From positions 1-64,000 of the forward strand of contig JAKSSP010000006.1 in NCBI GenBank assembly GCA_024403035.1: a DNA stretch of 64,000 nucleotides, in the 5' to 3' direction. The notes beneath the pieces are model-generated. The model saw only the letters and a list, made by a program, of their open reading frames with translations, ran no database searches and was not told the origin of the DNA. Below are positions 43,274 through 51,567 of the stretch, in pieces; position 1 is the stretch's first letter; each line of letters opens with the position of its first letter. The DNA is from Mogibacterium sp. (lineage in GTDB: Bacteria > Bacillota > Clostridia > Peptostreptococcales > Anaerovoracaceae). The position numbers and the translations under genes were made by a program.

Positions 43274-43663
43274 ATAATACTCCTTTTCTATTGTCACCTC
43301 TTAGCTTTTTTCGACTTTTATTTTTTACGGTATGGTCAGATCCGGTTTATCTTTATTGATTCGAATCGTCGCAAGAATGGGTTTGGTGACAATATACAAT
43401 TATGTAACTATTATCGGTCCTTTTGCGCATTAAGTCAATCTTAAATTGACATTTAGTTATCATTTTCACAAGGCTGTATTGAGAATTTTCACTTTAGCGT
43501 GATGAATTGACCGTTGAAATTTCAATGGTTCAACTCCCCTGTTGCCATATGTTAACCCATATTTTTCGTTAATTAATTAACGAGTTTACATAGCTATCGC
43601 CTGGTGCAATAATAGTCTTGTAAAAACTCTTCTATTTATATATAAAGCAAGGAGTTAATACCC
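43274..43663. promoter_or_regulatory. Palindrome-rich control region between putP and the SDR gene
   Basis: This gene-free 390-bp interval is AT-rich. It contains a perfect 16-bp palindrome CGTTAATTAATTAACG (43567-43582), a 12-bp palindrome TTGAAATTTCAA (43514-43525) that extends imperfectly to TTGAcC...GGtTCAA, and GTCAAT...ATTGAC around 43437-43453. These look like operators for one or more dimeric regulators serving putP (left) and the SDR gene (right). No structured RNA is apparent. Confidence 0.6.
43618..43646 (+). promoter_or_regulatory. Promoter of the SDR gene
   Basis: TTGTAA (43618-43623), 17 bp, TATAAA (43641-43646), with an AAGGAG ribosome site and ATG at 43664. The 16-bp palindrome lies 36 bp upstream of the -35. 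Confidence 0.65.
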
Positions 43664-44437
43664 ATGAGTGATCTTTTCGATCTTAAAGGTAATGTCGCCA
43701 TTGTAACAGGCTGCTCCACAGGACTCGGAGTACAGATGGCAAAGGCTCTTGCGCGTCAGGGCTGCAACATCGTTGCTGTTGCCCGCCGTCAGAACCTCAT
43801 TGAAGAAGTAGCGGCTGATCTCGCTAAGGAATATGGTGTGGAAACTCTTGCCGTCAGATGCGACATCACTGATACAGAGATGGTAGAAAACGCTGTAGAA
43901 ACTGTCATGGACAGATTCGGCCGCATCGACATCCTCATCAACAACGCAGGCACGGGAGCTGTCGCCCCTGCGAAAGACATCACAGATGATCAGTTCATGA
44001 ATGAGCTCAATATAGATCTCTTTGGAACATTCAAGATGGCACGCGCAGTTGCGAAACAGGCTATGATCCCTGCCAAGTATGGCCGCATCATCAACATCGC
44101 TTCAATGTACGGACTCGTGGGAAACAAGGTGGCCCCTGCATCGCCTTATCATGCCGCAAAGGGCGGTGTAGTCAATCTGACACGGGCTCTTGCTGCTGAA
44201 TGGGGCAAGTACGGCATCGCTGTCAACGCCATCTGCCCGGGATACTTCTATTCACCTCTCACAAGGGAGACTCTCGACAGCGAATTCTTCCAGGCAAACG
44301 CCAGGACCATGATCCCTATGGAAAGATACGGCGACGAGGGCGAACTCGACACGGCAGCCATCTTCCTGGCATCCCCTGCCACAACTTATGTGACAGGCGT
44401 CATGCTTCCGGTCGACGGCGGTTACACATCCATGTAA
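43664..44437 (+). CDS. Short-chain dehydrogenase/reductase (SDR family)
   Basis: This 257-residue NAD(P)-dependent classical SDR has the Rossmann motif TGCSTGLG (residues 16-23), NNAGTG, the catalytic Ser in INIASMYG, YHAAK and the C-terminal ATTYVTGVMLPVDGGY typical of gluconate 5-dehydrogenase and 3-oxoacyl-ACP reductase relatives. The substrate is undetermined. It is monocistronic with its own strong promoter and terminator, which suggests inducible expression rather than fatty-acid synthesis. Confidence 0.93.
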   Translation: MSDLFDLKGNVAIVTGCSTGLGVQMAKALARQGCNIVAVARRQNLIEEVAADLAKEYGVETLAVRCDITDTEMVENAVETVMDRFGRIDILINNAGTGAVAPAKDITDDQFMNELNIDLFGTFKMARAVAKQAMIPAKYGRIINIASMYGLVGNKVAPASPYHAAKGGVVNLTRALAAEWGKYGIAVNAICPGYFYSPLTRETLDSEFFQANARTMIPMERYGDEGELDTAAIFLASPATTYVTGVMLPVDGGYTSM

Positions 44438-44453
44438 TAAAAACGCAAAGAAA

Positions 44454-44487
44454 GACGCGAGGGATATGAGGTCCCTCGCATCTTTTT
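44454..44487 (+). terminator. Rho-independent terminator of the SDR gene
   Basis: GACGCGAGGGA and TCCCTCGCATC (one G-U pair) enclose seven bases and precede TTTTTG. Leftward the stem is followed by TTTCTTTG, so it can also end the ABC operon. Confidence 0.9.
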
Positions 44488-44529
44488 GTGCCCTTTTCAG
44501 AGCTTTATCATTATGACATGTCCCTGCTT

Positions 44530-45306
44530 CTAGTTGAGATTGAGGTGCTTTTCCATCAGATACTTGCAGATGAAGAAGTATACCGCGGAGAGCGCTATTG
44601 AAACTATGACTCCCGGAATGAATATCATCGTGAAGTTCAGGCATCCATCATCACAGTATCCGGTATGTGCGAACAGCGGGAGAAGCATTCTTCCAACCAT
44701 TGATTCAAAGATCAGGATCACTATATATGCTCCTATCGATGCCAGAGTCGTGTGGTTCTGAGCCTGATGTCCTATCGTGACAGCAGCATATATCTGCATG
44801 ATCGTTTTTACTACAGAAGCGATCACCATGATCAGGACTTCAATGATATATAATCCCAGATGCTCAGGCCATTCGACGCTGAGCAGGTCATGTATCATCT
44901 CGCGTAAGCTGAATCCCTGTCCTGCTACTATGACCGCGCCTATTCCGATCAGTATCGCTGTCAGTATCGCGACAAGCACCGTCACGAAGACCCACAGCGT
45001 TGCGGATATCGCCTTGTTTCCGATGTGCGCGGATACACTTACCGGTAGCACGTGGTTGAAATAAGCCTCATCACCCAGAAGGCTGTTGCTGTATCTCTGT
45101 ACTATCAGGATTATGGTCATCACGAAGATGGCTGTCGCCACTGCCGTGTACAGAAGCGCGGAAATGACTACCATGAATTCGGTTTTTGAGTCTGCCGACT
45201 GTGTCGTCAGTCCCAGAAACAGCGCTGTTGCAGCCCATGCCGCGTACAGCGGCAGCAGCTTGCGTCCCATCGCGGGGATTTCATATTTGAGCAGTTTACC
45301 TAACAT
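44530..45306 (-). CDS. ABC transporter permease of a GntR-controlled exporter
   Basis: A 258-residue hydrophobic protein with about six membrane segments, placed directly after an ABC ATPase gene with a seven-base overlap. The pattern matches YtrC/YtrD-like permeases of YtrA-controlled operons in Firmicutes, usually linked to antimicrobial peptide or cell-wall stress response. It has a long hydrophilic loop rich in acid residues only at the start; the substrate is unknown. Confidence 0.82.
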   Translation of the reverse strand: MLGKLLKYEIPAMGRKLLPLYAAWAATALFLGLTTQSADSKTEFMVVISALLYTAVATAIFVMTIILIVQRYSNSLLGDEAYFNHVLPVSVSAHIGNKAISATLWVFVTVLVAILTAILIGIGAVIVAGQGFSLREMIHDLLSVEWPEHLGLYIIEVLIMVIASVVKTIMQIYAAVTIGHQAQNHTTLASIGAYIVILIFESMVGRMLLPLFAHTGYCDDGCLNFTMIFIPGVIVSIALSAVYFFICKYLMEKHLNLN

Positions 45307-45995
45307 TTGAATACCTCCCTGAAGAGTTTGTCTACGCTTTCGCCCTTCTCCTCGCGGATCTCGTCCGCGGCCTGATGAAGGACTACCTTGCCTTCCTTGA
45401 GGAACACCACGTCATCAAGTACCGACTCGACATCTGAGATCAGATGCGTTGAGATGATGACTACAGCGTCCTCATTGTAGTTAGAGATGATAGTCTTTAG
45501 GATATAGTCTCTGGTTGCCGGGTCGACTCCGCCGATCGGTTCATCCAGAAGGTATACCTCAGCCTGTCTTGCCATCACCAGGCAAAGCTGCAGTTTTTCC
45601 TTTGTTCCCTTCGACATCTTCTTCATCGCCTGCCTGCGGTCGATCCCAAGATCGTCTACCATCGCTTCTGCCTTCTGTCTGTCGAAGTCCTCAAAGAAAT
45701 CCTGGTATATATCCATCAGCTGCGAAGCTGTCATGTAATCAGGAAGCGCGTTCCTGTCCGGCAGGTAGGCTACGACTCTCTTTGTCCCTACGCCCGGCTC
45801 CATGCCGTTTATGGTCACATTGCCTGCTGTCGGCTGGAGCAGTCCGTTCAATATCTTTATAAGCGTTGTCTTACCGCTTCCGTTAGGTCCCAGCAGACCG
45901 ACTATCTGCCCCTTCTCGAGCTTGAGCGCTACGCTGTCCAGCGCAGTCAGGCTTCCGAATTGTTTTGTTACGTGATTGATCTCTATTCTTGCCAT
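45300..45995 (-). CDS. ABC transporter ATP-binding protein
   Basis: The 231-residue ATPase has Walker A GPNGSGKTT (residues ~36-44), a signature MSKGTKEKLQLCLVMA, Walker B VYLLDEPIGGVDPATRD and the H-loop STHLI. It is of the type found in bacitracin/antimicrobial exporters with a shortened, SKG-type signature. The start MARIEINHV is chosen for its GAGGAGG site. It lies between the GntR regulator and the permease in one operon. Confidence 0.9.
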   Translation of the reverse strand: MARIEINHVTKQFGSLTALDSVALKLEKGQIVGLLGPNGSGKTTLIKILNGLLQPTAGNVTINGMEPGVGTKRVVAYLPDRNALPDYMTASQLMDIYQDFFEDFDRQKAEAMVDDLGIDRRQAMKKMSKGTKEKLQLCLVMARQAEVYLLDEPIGGVDPATRDYILKTIISNYNEDAVVIISTHLISDVESVLDDVVFLKEGKVVLHQAADEIREEKGESVDKLFREVFKC

Positions 45996-46009
45996 TATTC
46001 TCGCCTCCT

Positions 46010-46378
46010 CTACCTGATGTCCTCGAGCCATTTCTTCACGGCTCCGGCGATATCTTCGCCTGACATCCCTATCTTGCGGAGCTTGTCAGCAAACTCCTCG
46101 AAATACTTTCTGGCAAGTTCCTCATGCAAAGCCTTCAAAACTTTTTCCTCCTTAGTGACGAATCTTCCGCTGGTGCGCTCCGAGAAAACCAGTCCTTTGC
46201 GTTCGAGCTCTGCCAGCGCTTTCTGCATCGTGTTGGGATTGACTCCCGCGTCCATTGCCAGATCCCTGACCGATGGCAGTTTCTCGCCGGGCTCGTATGC
46301 CACGCTGGCGATCCGCATCGTCATCTCATCAATGATCTGGGAGTATATCGGCACTCCGCCTTTGAAATCCCATTCCAT
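46010..46378 (-). CDS. GntR-family (YtrA subfamily) transcriptional regulator
   Basis: The protein has 122 residues: an N-terminal winged helix (PIYSQIIDEMTMRIASVAYEPGEKLPSVRDLAMDAGVNPNTMQKALAELERKGLV) and a short C-terminal helix, without a large effector domain, as in YtrA. It leads the operon with an ABC ATPase and permease. A long palindrome at 46450-46483 overlaps the promoter region and is the probable autoregulatory site. Confidence 0.92.
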   Translation of the reverse strand: MEWDFKGGVPIYSQIIDEMTMRIASVAYEPGEKLPSVRDLAMDAGVNPNTMQKALAELERKGLVFSERTSGRFVTKEEKVLKALHEELARKYFEEFADKLRKIGMSGEDIAGAVKKWLEDIR

Positions 46379-46449
46379 TCTTTACTTCCTTTCTGCTGTC
46401 CGGCAGCTTTTATCGGCCGTGGATTGTGTTACGTATATACGTTTATATT

Positions 46450-46483
46450 GTATTATTGTATTAACTACTTAGTACAATAATAC
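46450..46483. promoter_or_regulatory. GntR operator-like palindrome
   Basis: Perfect 11-base arms GTATTATTGTA and TACAATAATAC with a 12-base spacer, ~70 bp upstream of the gntR start. Minus-strand -10-like TACAAT elements overlap it. Confidence 0.6.
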
Positions 46484-46524
46484 ACACTTGCTTCCCTGTC
46501 AAGCCCCTTCTGATAATTTTTTGT

Positions 46525-46552
46525 ATAAAAAGAATAGCCTTTTAGGCTATTC
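46525..46552 (-). terminator. Rho-independent terminator after the small membrane protein gene
   Basis: On the minus strand GAATAGCC-TAAAA-GGCTATTC followed by TTTTTATA, ending the operon that starts at 48684. Confidence 0.9.
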
Positions 46553-46585
46553 CCTGAGACTCTTTCTCTTTGCAGCGCGCCGGCG

Positions 46586-46759
46586 CTATTTATCCAGGTC
46601 GTTGCCGTTTCTGTTGTACCTGATAAAGGAATAGATGCCAAGCATCAGCCAGATGACCGATGCTGCGAGCCAGCCCCACTGATTCTTTCCGAAGAACACC
46701 ACAAGGCATGCGATGAACGCTATAAGGTATAATGGCGCTAAGTATTTGTTGTCTACCAT
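46586..46759 (-). CDS. Small two-helix membrane protein, 57 residues
   Basis: This short frame reads MVDNKYLAPLYLIAFIACL... with two hydrophobic segments (about 8-24 and 29-46) and a polar C-terminus RYNRNGNDLDK. A GAGAAG ribosome site is near the ATG, it starts 17 bp after the YitT stop, and the terminator follows 33 bp after its own stop. Codon use matches the neighbours. Function is unknown; a subunit or regulator of the YitT protein is possible. Confidence 0.7.
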   Translation of the reverse strand: MVDNKYLAPLYLIAFIACLVVFFGKNQWGWLAASVIWLMLGIYSFIRYNRNGNDLDK

Positions 46760-46776
46760 GTTCTTCTCACTTTCTT

Positions 46777-47676
46777 TTATGTATTATCCGCTTCATTGAT
46801 GTCCTGGAAGCGCTTTCCCCATACATTTGTCAGGGACATTACCGTCGCGAACGAATCAGGATCGACATCCGCGACATATTTTTTGATCTTGATGCTCTCC
46901 GCCGGTGTGCAGATCACGGAAAGCGTCCTGCGCTCCTCATGAGTATACTCGCCTCGTGAGACATGTGACGTGACTGCCCTGTTCACGTCATTCAGCACAT
47001 ATTCCGTTATCTGATCGGACTTTTCTTTTGAGCTTGCAATTATGTCAAACTGCACGAACCTTCCGCTGTATCCAACCGTGATCAGCGAGATCACTCTGGC
47101 TGCCACTACAGCTGTGATGATGGCGTACATCGCGATATTTGTATCGAATACGAATGCCGATATGGCGATGATTGCCACATCCATGGCCATCTGTATGTCC
47201 CCTGTACGCAGATGATTGAACAGTTTGAATTTGACCACTCTGGCAAGCGTATCGGTGCCGCCTGAAGAATAGCCCCCTATATATCCGACACCGGTAGCGA
47301 TCCCGTAAAACAGACCTATAAGTATGGCTGCGAGAAACGGATCCGGCGAATCCAGAAATTCATAATCTATATGCTCGAAAATGAAGAGCATTATCGGATA
47401 CGCAAAACCAAGCGCCACTATACGCTTTACCTCGCCTTTTCCCATCGTGATCCAGGCAATGATGAGTACCACCATGGACAGTGTGTAGTACACAAGCGAA
47501 TAGCTGACCGGCAGAAAGTGAGTGATCAGTCTGGCGATTCCCGGCATGCCGCCCGATGTCATGCCGTTTGGGATCATGACGAATATCTGCACTGATGATC
47601 CGAAAAACGCTGATGTAAGAACTATCAGCGTCTCTCTTATGAATCTGCCTGCTTTTGTCTTAGGAGTCTTCAACAT
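46777..47676 (-). CDS. YitT family membrane protein, paralog 2
   Basis: A 299-residue protein with five to six membrane segments and a C-terminal DUF2179 domain of ~90 residues. Compared with the copy at 3529-4533 it lacks the 60-residue charged N-terminus, but shares GGYSSGGTDTLARVVKFK and the C-terminal SIKIKKYVADVDPDSFATVMS-like end. It lies three bases after the gene at 47680 and is followed by the 57-residue protein. Transport function is unproven for this family. Confidence 0.88.
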   Translation of the reverse strand: MLKTPKTKAGRFIRETLIVLTSAFFGSSVQIFVMIPNGMTSGGMPGIARLITHFLPVSYSLVYYTLSMVVLIIAWITMGKGEVKRIVALGFAYPIMLFIFEHIDYEFLDSPDPFLAAILIGLFYGIATGVGYIGGYSSGGTDTLARVVKFKLFNHLRTGDIQMAMDVAIIAISAFVFDTNIAMYAIITAVVAARVISLITVGYSGRFVQFDIIASSKEKSDQITEYVLNDVNRAVTSHVSRGEYTHEERRTLSVICTPAESIKIKKYVADVDPDSFATVMSLTNVWGKRFQDINEADNT

Positions 47677-47679
47677 CTG

Positions 47680-48684
47680 TTATTTCCAATCCACCTGATC
47701 GCGGTAGCTTCCGAACGGTGTTACAGGAATGTATACCTGAACATCGAATCCGAACTCTCCATAAGTATCATATACCGGCTTCATTGTGAGGCATAATGCC
47801 CAGCCGCCGTCAAAGTTAAGCTGGATCGTGTCTCTGGATACCTCGCCGTATTTGCCTGTGGCGAATCTGACTTCAAGAAGTTCCGAAGGGAATCCTGTTT
47901 TAGGTGTCATCAGATTTGTGTTGTTTGGCATGCGTCCGAGACCGCCGTGGGCATTCACGCAGCCTATGCGCGTCACCTCGAATTCTTCTATAGGCTTGAT
48001 GAAATAATAGTCTGTCGTGCCGTAGAAGTAATCGTACAGTTTCTGAGCAGCTTCAGGATGGAACTTGAATATGCGCGGGAATTCGCGGCTGAATGCCTGA
48101 AGCATAGGTGTGATGAGCGATCCGTATATGAACTTTTCGTCCTTGATCAGCTCTGCCCAGTTTTCACTGTCGTGCGGAGCAATGTTCAAGAGGATATCAT
48201 TCACATCATCGAAATACTCGTTTGAACACGGTACGCCAAAGATGCGGTCGCCGAAATCATCGATACCGTTGAACGAATTCTTGATCACATCCTTATCCAT
48301 GTCAAGCTCGCGGTCCGCGACCGGCAAAGCGGAAAGGATCCTGGCATCGTTCTTTACGGATATGGAGAAACGCCAGTCTAGGTCAGGGCGCTCAAGCAGG
48401 ATCTCCCCGAATGAGTCCCTTTCGAGTTTTCTGTCCAGATAATTTAAACGTATGCAAAGCGGTTCGCCGCCGGTCTCGAAAACATACGGTTCGTGCGATA
48501 CTATGCGTTCGATCGCAGGAGCGGCCTGTCTGTATGCCAGCTCTTTTTCTTCATCAGTCTCTTCCCATAGATTGTAGAAGTACTGAGCCTCTTCATCATC
48601 TCTTATGAAATACGGTACATTCTCTCTTTCAAGGATGGTTTTGAATGCTTTCACACATGCTTCAACAAGGATCTTGTTTATCAT
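47680..48684 (-). CDS. Unrecognised protein, 334 residues
   Basis: A soluble, acidic protein without signal peptide or membrane segments. It has no motif I recognise; recurring aromatic and acidic stretches (EEAQYFYNLWEETDEEKEL; YDYFYGTTDYYFIKPIEEFEV) and a GGWALCLTMKPVYDTYGEFGFDVQVYIPVTPFG C-terminal beta-rich end can be noted. It is the first gene of the operon with YitT paralog 2, with a weakly purine-rich ribosome site GGAGGAG. It may be an enzyme or a toxin/effector-like protein, with no evidence for either. Confidence 0.75.
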   Translation of the reverse strand: MINKILVEACVKAFKTILERENVPYFIRDDEEAQYFYNLWEETDEEKELAYRQAAPAIERIVSHEPYVFETGGEPLCIRLNYLDRKLERDSFGEILLERPDLDWRFSISVKNDARILSALPVADRELDMDKDVIKNSFNGIDDFGDRIFGVPCSNEYFDDVNDILLNIAPHDSENWAELIKDEKFIYGSLITPMLQAFSREFPRIFKFHPEAAQKLYDYFYGTTDYYFIKPIEEFEVTRIGCVNAHGGLGRMPNNTNLMTPKTGFPSELLEVRFATGKYGEVSRDTIQLNFDGGWALCLTMKPVYDTYGEFGFDVQVYIPVTPFGSYRDQVDWK

Positions 48685-48773
48685 ATTGAACTCCTCCTTT
48701 GGGAATTAGAACTCTTTATGTGATACCATAAGGGCCAAAATAATCCGTATATATTATATCCTATTCAAAACAT

Positions 48774-48799
48774 AAAAAAAACGGCCTGAGCCGTTTTTC
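48774..48799 (-). terminator. Rho-independent terminator after tRNA-Glu
   Basis: AAACGGC-TCAG-GCCGTTT followed by a run of T on the minus strand, two bases after the tRNA 3' end. Confidence 0.88.
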
Positions 48800-48800
48800 G

Positions 48801-48876
48801 TGGTAGCGCATCAGGGAATCGAACCCTGGATTCCGCCGTGAGAGGGCGACGTCTTGACCTCTTGACCAATGCGCCA
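48801..48876 (-). tRNA. tRNA-Glu (anticodon CTC)
   Basis: Seventy-six nucleotides fold into a cloverleaf: acceptor TGGCGCA with TGCGCTA and encoded CCA, D-arm, anticodon stem TCGCC/GGCGG around CTCTCAC (anticodon CTC), and T-stem CAGGG/CCCTG. It stands alone, with a terminator directly downstream, in the 301-bp gap between two protein genes. Confidence 0.93.
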
Positions 48877-48970
48877 CATTTTTTACATGCGCAAGTAGTA
48901 TTATAAACAAAAGGCCCCTTCTTGTCTACAAAATTATGAAAAAAGTTGTCAAGTTTCATTAAGTCATATA

Positions 48971-48979
48971 TGGTATCAT
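48971..48979 (+). promoter_or_regulatory. Extended -10 promoter directly at the ansA start
   Basis: TGGTATCAT (hexamer 48974-48979) ends six bases before the ATG at 48986, so the predicted transcription start coincides with the start codon. No ribosome binding site is present. Confidence 0.5.
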
Positions 48980-48985
48980 TCTAAT

Positions 48986-50014
48986 ATGGAAAAGAAAAAA
49001 ATACTCATTATTCATACCGGCGGCACCATAGGCATGGTTCCCACGGAAAACGGTTTTGCTCCTAAGCAGGGAGTGCTTCTGGAGGAACTTAAGAACATCC
49101 GTGACCTCAGCTCTCCTGATATGCCCGTATGGGATCTCATAGAATTCGAGCCCCTTCTTGATTCGACCAATATCAGATATGAGCAATGGAATTCCATAGC
49201 TGACGCGATAGCCCTGTATTATGATAAATACGACGGATTTGTAGTGCTTCACGGGACCGACACTCTGGCCTACAGCGCTTCTGCCCTTTCATTCATGCTT
49301 GAGGGGCTGGACAAGCCTGTCGTTTTTACGGGAGCACAGATCCCGCTCTGCCAACTCAGGAGTGACGGGCGCGACAATCTGATCACTTCGATGATGATCG
49401 CGGCAGGCGGAGTCATTCGTGAAGTAAGCCTGTGCTTTGGAGACTCGATACTGCGCGGCAACCGCGCCATCAAGTACTCGGCTGACGGCATGATGGCCTT
49501 CACATCACCTAACTTCAACAGGCTCGGTGATGCCGGGATCACGATCGAATATAACCATGCTTCGATAAACGAATATGAAAAGACCGGTCTGCATTCAGGC
49601 CCCCTTAATATCGTCAAGCTGAAAGAAAGCCGTATCGCCGTCATCAAGATCGTTCCTGGCATACAGTTTGACATATTTGAGCCTATAATGCTTGAATCGC
49701 TTGATGGACTCGTGCTTGAGACTTTCGGCAAAGGCAATATACCTGATTATGACACTGCTCTTTCGCATCTCATTTCGGAGGCCAGTAGATGCGGTACTAT
49801 CGTCATGGTCTGCACACAGTGTCCAGCGGGTACGGTGAGTCTCGGCACTTACAAGGCAGGTTCGGCTCTTGTGGAAGCAGGCGCAGTCAGTGGAGGCAAC
49901 ATGACCACCGAAGCTGTGATCACAAAGCTCACATACCTGCTAAGCAAAGGCCTGCCAAAGGAAGATATCCGGAGGCTCATGCAGACCGACCTGAGAGGCG
50001 AGCTTACAAAATAA
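48986..50014 (+). CDS. ansA: Type I (cytoplasmic) L-asparaginase
   Basis: The enzyme deamidates asparagine to aspartate. The 342 residues have both catalytic motifs: HTGGTIGM (Thr14) and HGTDTLAYSA (Thr near 90), and no signal peptide, as expected for type I. The mRNA appears leaderless: the ATG lies within seven bases of an extended -10 and has no Shine-Dalgarno sequence. It ends before a bidirectional terminator shared with glpK. Its aspartate could feed the lysC pathway. Confidence 0.93.
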   Translation: MEKKKILIIHTGGTIGMVPTENGFAPKQGVLLEELKNIRDLSSPDMPVWDLIEFEPLLDSTNIRYEQWNSIADAIALYYDKYDGFVVLHGTDTLAYSASALSFMLEGLDKPVVFTGAQIPLCQLRSDGRDNLITSMMIAAGGVIREVSLCFGDSILRGNRAIKYSADGMMAFTSPNFNRLGDAGITIEYNHASINEYEKTGLHSGPLNIVKLKESRIAVIKIVPGIQFDIFEPIMLESLDGLVLETFGKGNIPDYDTALSHLISEASRCGTIVMVCTQCPAGTVSLGTYKAGSALVEAGAVSGGNMTTEAVITKLTYLLSKGLPKEDIRRLMQTDLRGELTK

Positions 50015-50030
50015 GGATATTTGCGCAACA

Positions 50031-50062
50031 AAAAGATTCCCGTCAAACGGGAATCTTTTTGT
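50031..50062. terminator. Bidirectional terminator between ansA and glpK
   Basis: AAAAGATTCCCGT and ACGGGAATCTTTT form a 13-pair stem with a three-base loop, with T-rich flanks on both strands. Confidence 0.9.
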
Positions 50063-50065
50063 TTT

Positions 50066-51553
50066 CTATTCTTCACGGAACGCGATCGTTGCTTTGACCG
50101 CCCTGTGCCATCCGTTCAGTTTTTCGTTTCTCTCCTTTTCACCGAGAGAAGGCTTGAACGTCATTGCGATCTCCTTGCTTGCAACGATATCCGCAAGGCT
50201 GTCGTAATACCCTACCGCAAGGCCTGCCAGATATGCCGCTCCGAGCGACGTGGATTCGATGGAAGCGTATCTCACGATATCCACATCCGAGATATCAGCC
50301 TGGAACTGCATCAGCAGGTTGTTCATTGCGGCGCCGCCGTCGACCTTGAGCGAGGTGATCTCCTTGCCGGTATCTGCTTTCATGGCTGCAAGGAGGTCTT
50401 CATTCTGGTAAACCAGAGACTGGAGGGTCGCCCTTACGATATGCTCACGCGTGGTCCCCCTTGTGATACCGAACATGGATCCTCTTGCTTCAGGATCCCA
50501 GTAAGGAGCGCCCAGTCCCACAAAGGCCGGAACTACGAATACTCCGCCTGCATCAGGGACCTGATTGGCGAGTTCCTCAGACTCCGACGCATCACGGAAG
50601 AACCGCAGCTGGTCTCTCAGCCACTGAACAGCTGCTCCGCATACGAATACCGAACCCTCGAGAGCGTATGTGACCTTTCCGTCGAGGCCCCACGCGATGG
50701 TGGTGAGCAGTCCGTTCTTGGACATTACAGGCTTGTCTCCCGTATTAAGCAGCAGGAAGTTGCCCGTTCCGTATGTGCTCTTTACGTCTCCCTCATTGAA
50801 GCACGCTTCGCCAAAGAGAGCGGCCTGCTGGTCTCCGGCAGCTCCCGTGATAGGTATCGGTCCTCCGAATATCTCGTCGATGGTGTCGCCGTAGTATGAT
50901 GAGCACTCCACCGGTTCAGGCAGCATGCACATCGGGATATTCAGGAGTCCGCAGAGCTCCTCGTCCCACTTCAGCGTATTGATGTCAAAAAGCATGGTCC
51001 TGCAGGCATTCGAGTAATCGGATACGTGTACCTTGCCGCCCGTCAGCTTCCAGATGAGCCAGCTTTCTATCGTTCCGAACAGCAGCTCGCCCTTCTCTGC
51101 CCTGGTTCTTATGCCCGGAACGTTCTCCAGTATCCAGGCCAGCTTTGTGCCGCTGAAGTAAGGGTCTGCGAGAAGTCCCGTCTTCTGCCTGATCATTTCT
51201 TCATGCGGTTTCAGCTTCGCGGCATAATCGGCCGTCCTGCGGCACTGCCATACTATGGCGTTGTATACAGGGATGCCCGTCTTCCTGTCCCATACTACGG
51301 TCGTCTCTCTCTGATTTGTTATGCCAATGGCGGCGATATTCTTGTATGTCAGTCCCGCCTTGAGCAGCGCCTCCTGAGCGGTACCCATCTGGGAAGCCCA
51401 TATCTCCATCGCGTCGTGTTCTACCCATCCTTCATGCGGAAATATCTGGGTGAACTCTCTCTGGACCACGGATATCATGTTGCCCGCTCTGTCGTAGATG
51501 ATAGTTCTTGAGCTTGTAGTACCCTGATCGAGCGCCATTATGTATTTTTCCAT
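50066..51553 (-). CDS. glpK: Glycerol kinase
   Basis: GlpK phosphorylates glycerol. The 495 residues match the FGGY family length: the N-terminal [15 protein letters not shown] phosphate motif, the substrate stretch WQCRRTAD, and C-terminal GLVL-like [38 protein letters not shown] and [18 protein letters not shown]. No glycerol facilitator or GlpD is beside it; it follows hemW by 14 bp on the minus strand. Confidence 0.97.
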   Translation of the reverse strand: MEKYIMALDQGTTSSRTIIYDRAGNMISVVQREFTQIFPHEGWVEHDAMEIWASQMGTAQEALLKAGLTYKNIAAIGITNQRETTVVWDRKTGIPVYNAIVWQCRRTADYAAKLKPHEEMIRQKTGLLADPYFSGTKLAWILENVPGIRTRAEKGELLFGTIESWLIWKLTGGKVHVSDYSNACRTMLFDINTLKWDEELCGLLNIPMCMLPEPVECSSYYGDTIDEIFGGPIPITGAAGDQQAALFGEACFNEGDVKSTYGTGNFLLLNTGDKPVMSKNGLLTTIAWGLDGKVTYALEGSVFVCGAAVQWLRDQLRFFRDASESEELANQVPDAGGVFVVPAFVGLGAPYWDPEARGSMFGITRGTTREHIVRATLQSLVYQNEDLLAAMKADTGKEITSLKVDGGAAMNNLLMQFQADISDVDIVRYASIESTSLGAAYLAGLAVGYYDSLADIVASKEIAMTFKPSLGEKERNEKLNGWHRAVKATIAFREE

Positions 51554-51567
51554 GCTTCTGTCCTTTC

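Noticed and set aside
48801-48876. A genomic island inserted at tRNA-Glu
   Set aside because: The tRNA is complete, no attachment-like duplicate or integrase gene lies nearby, and the flanking genes are ordinary.
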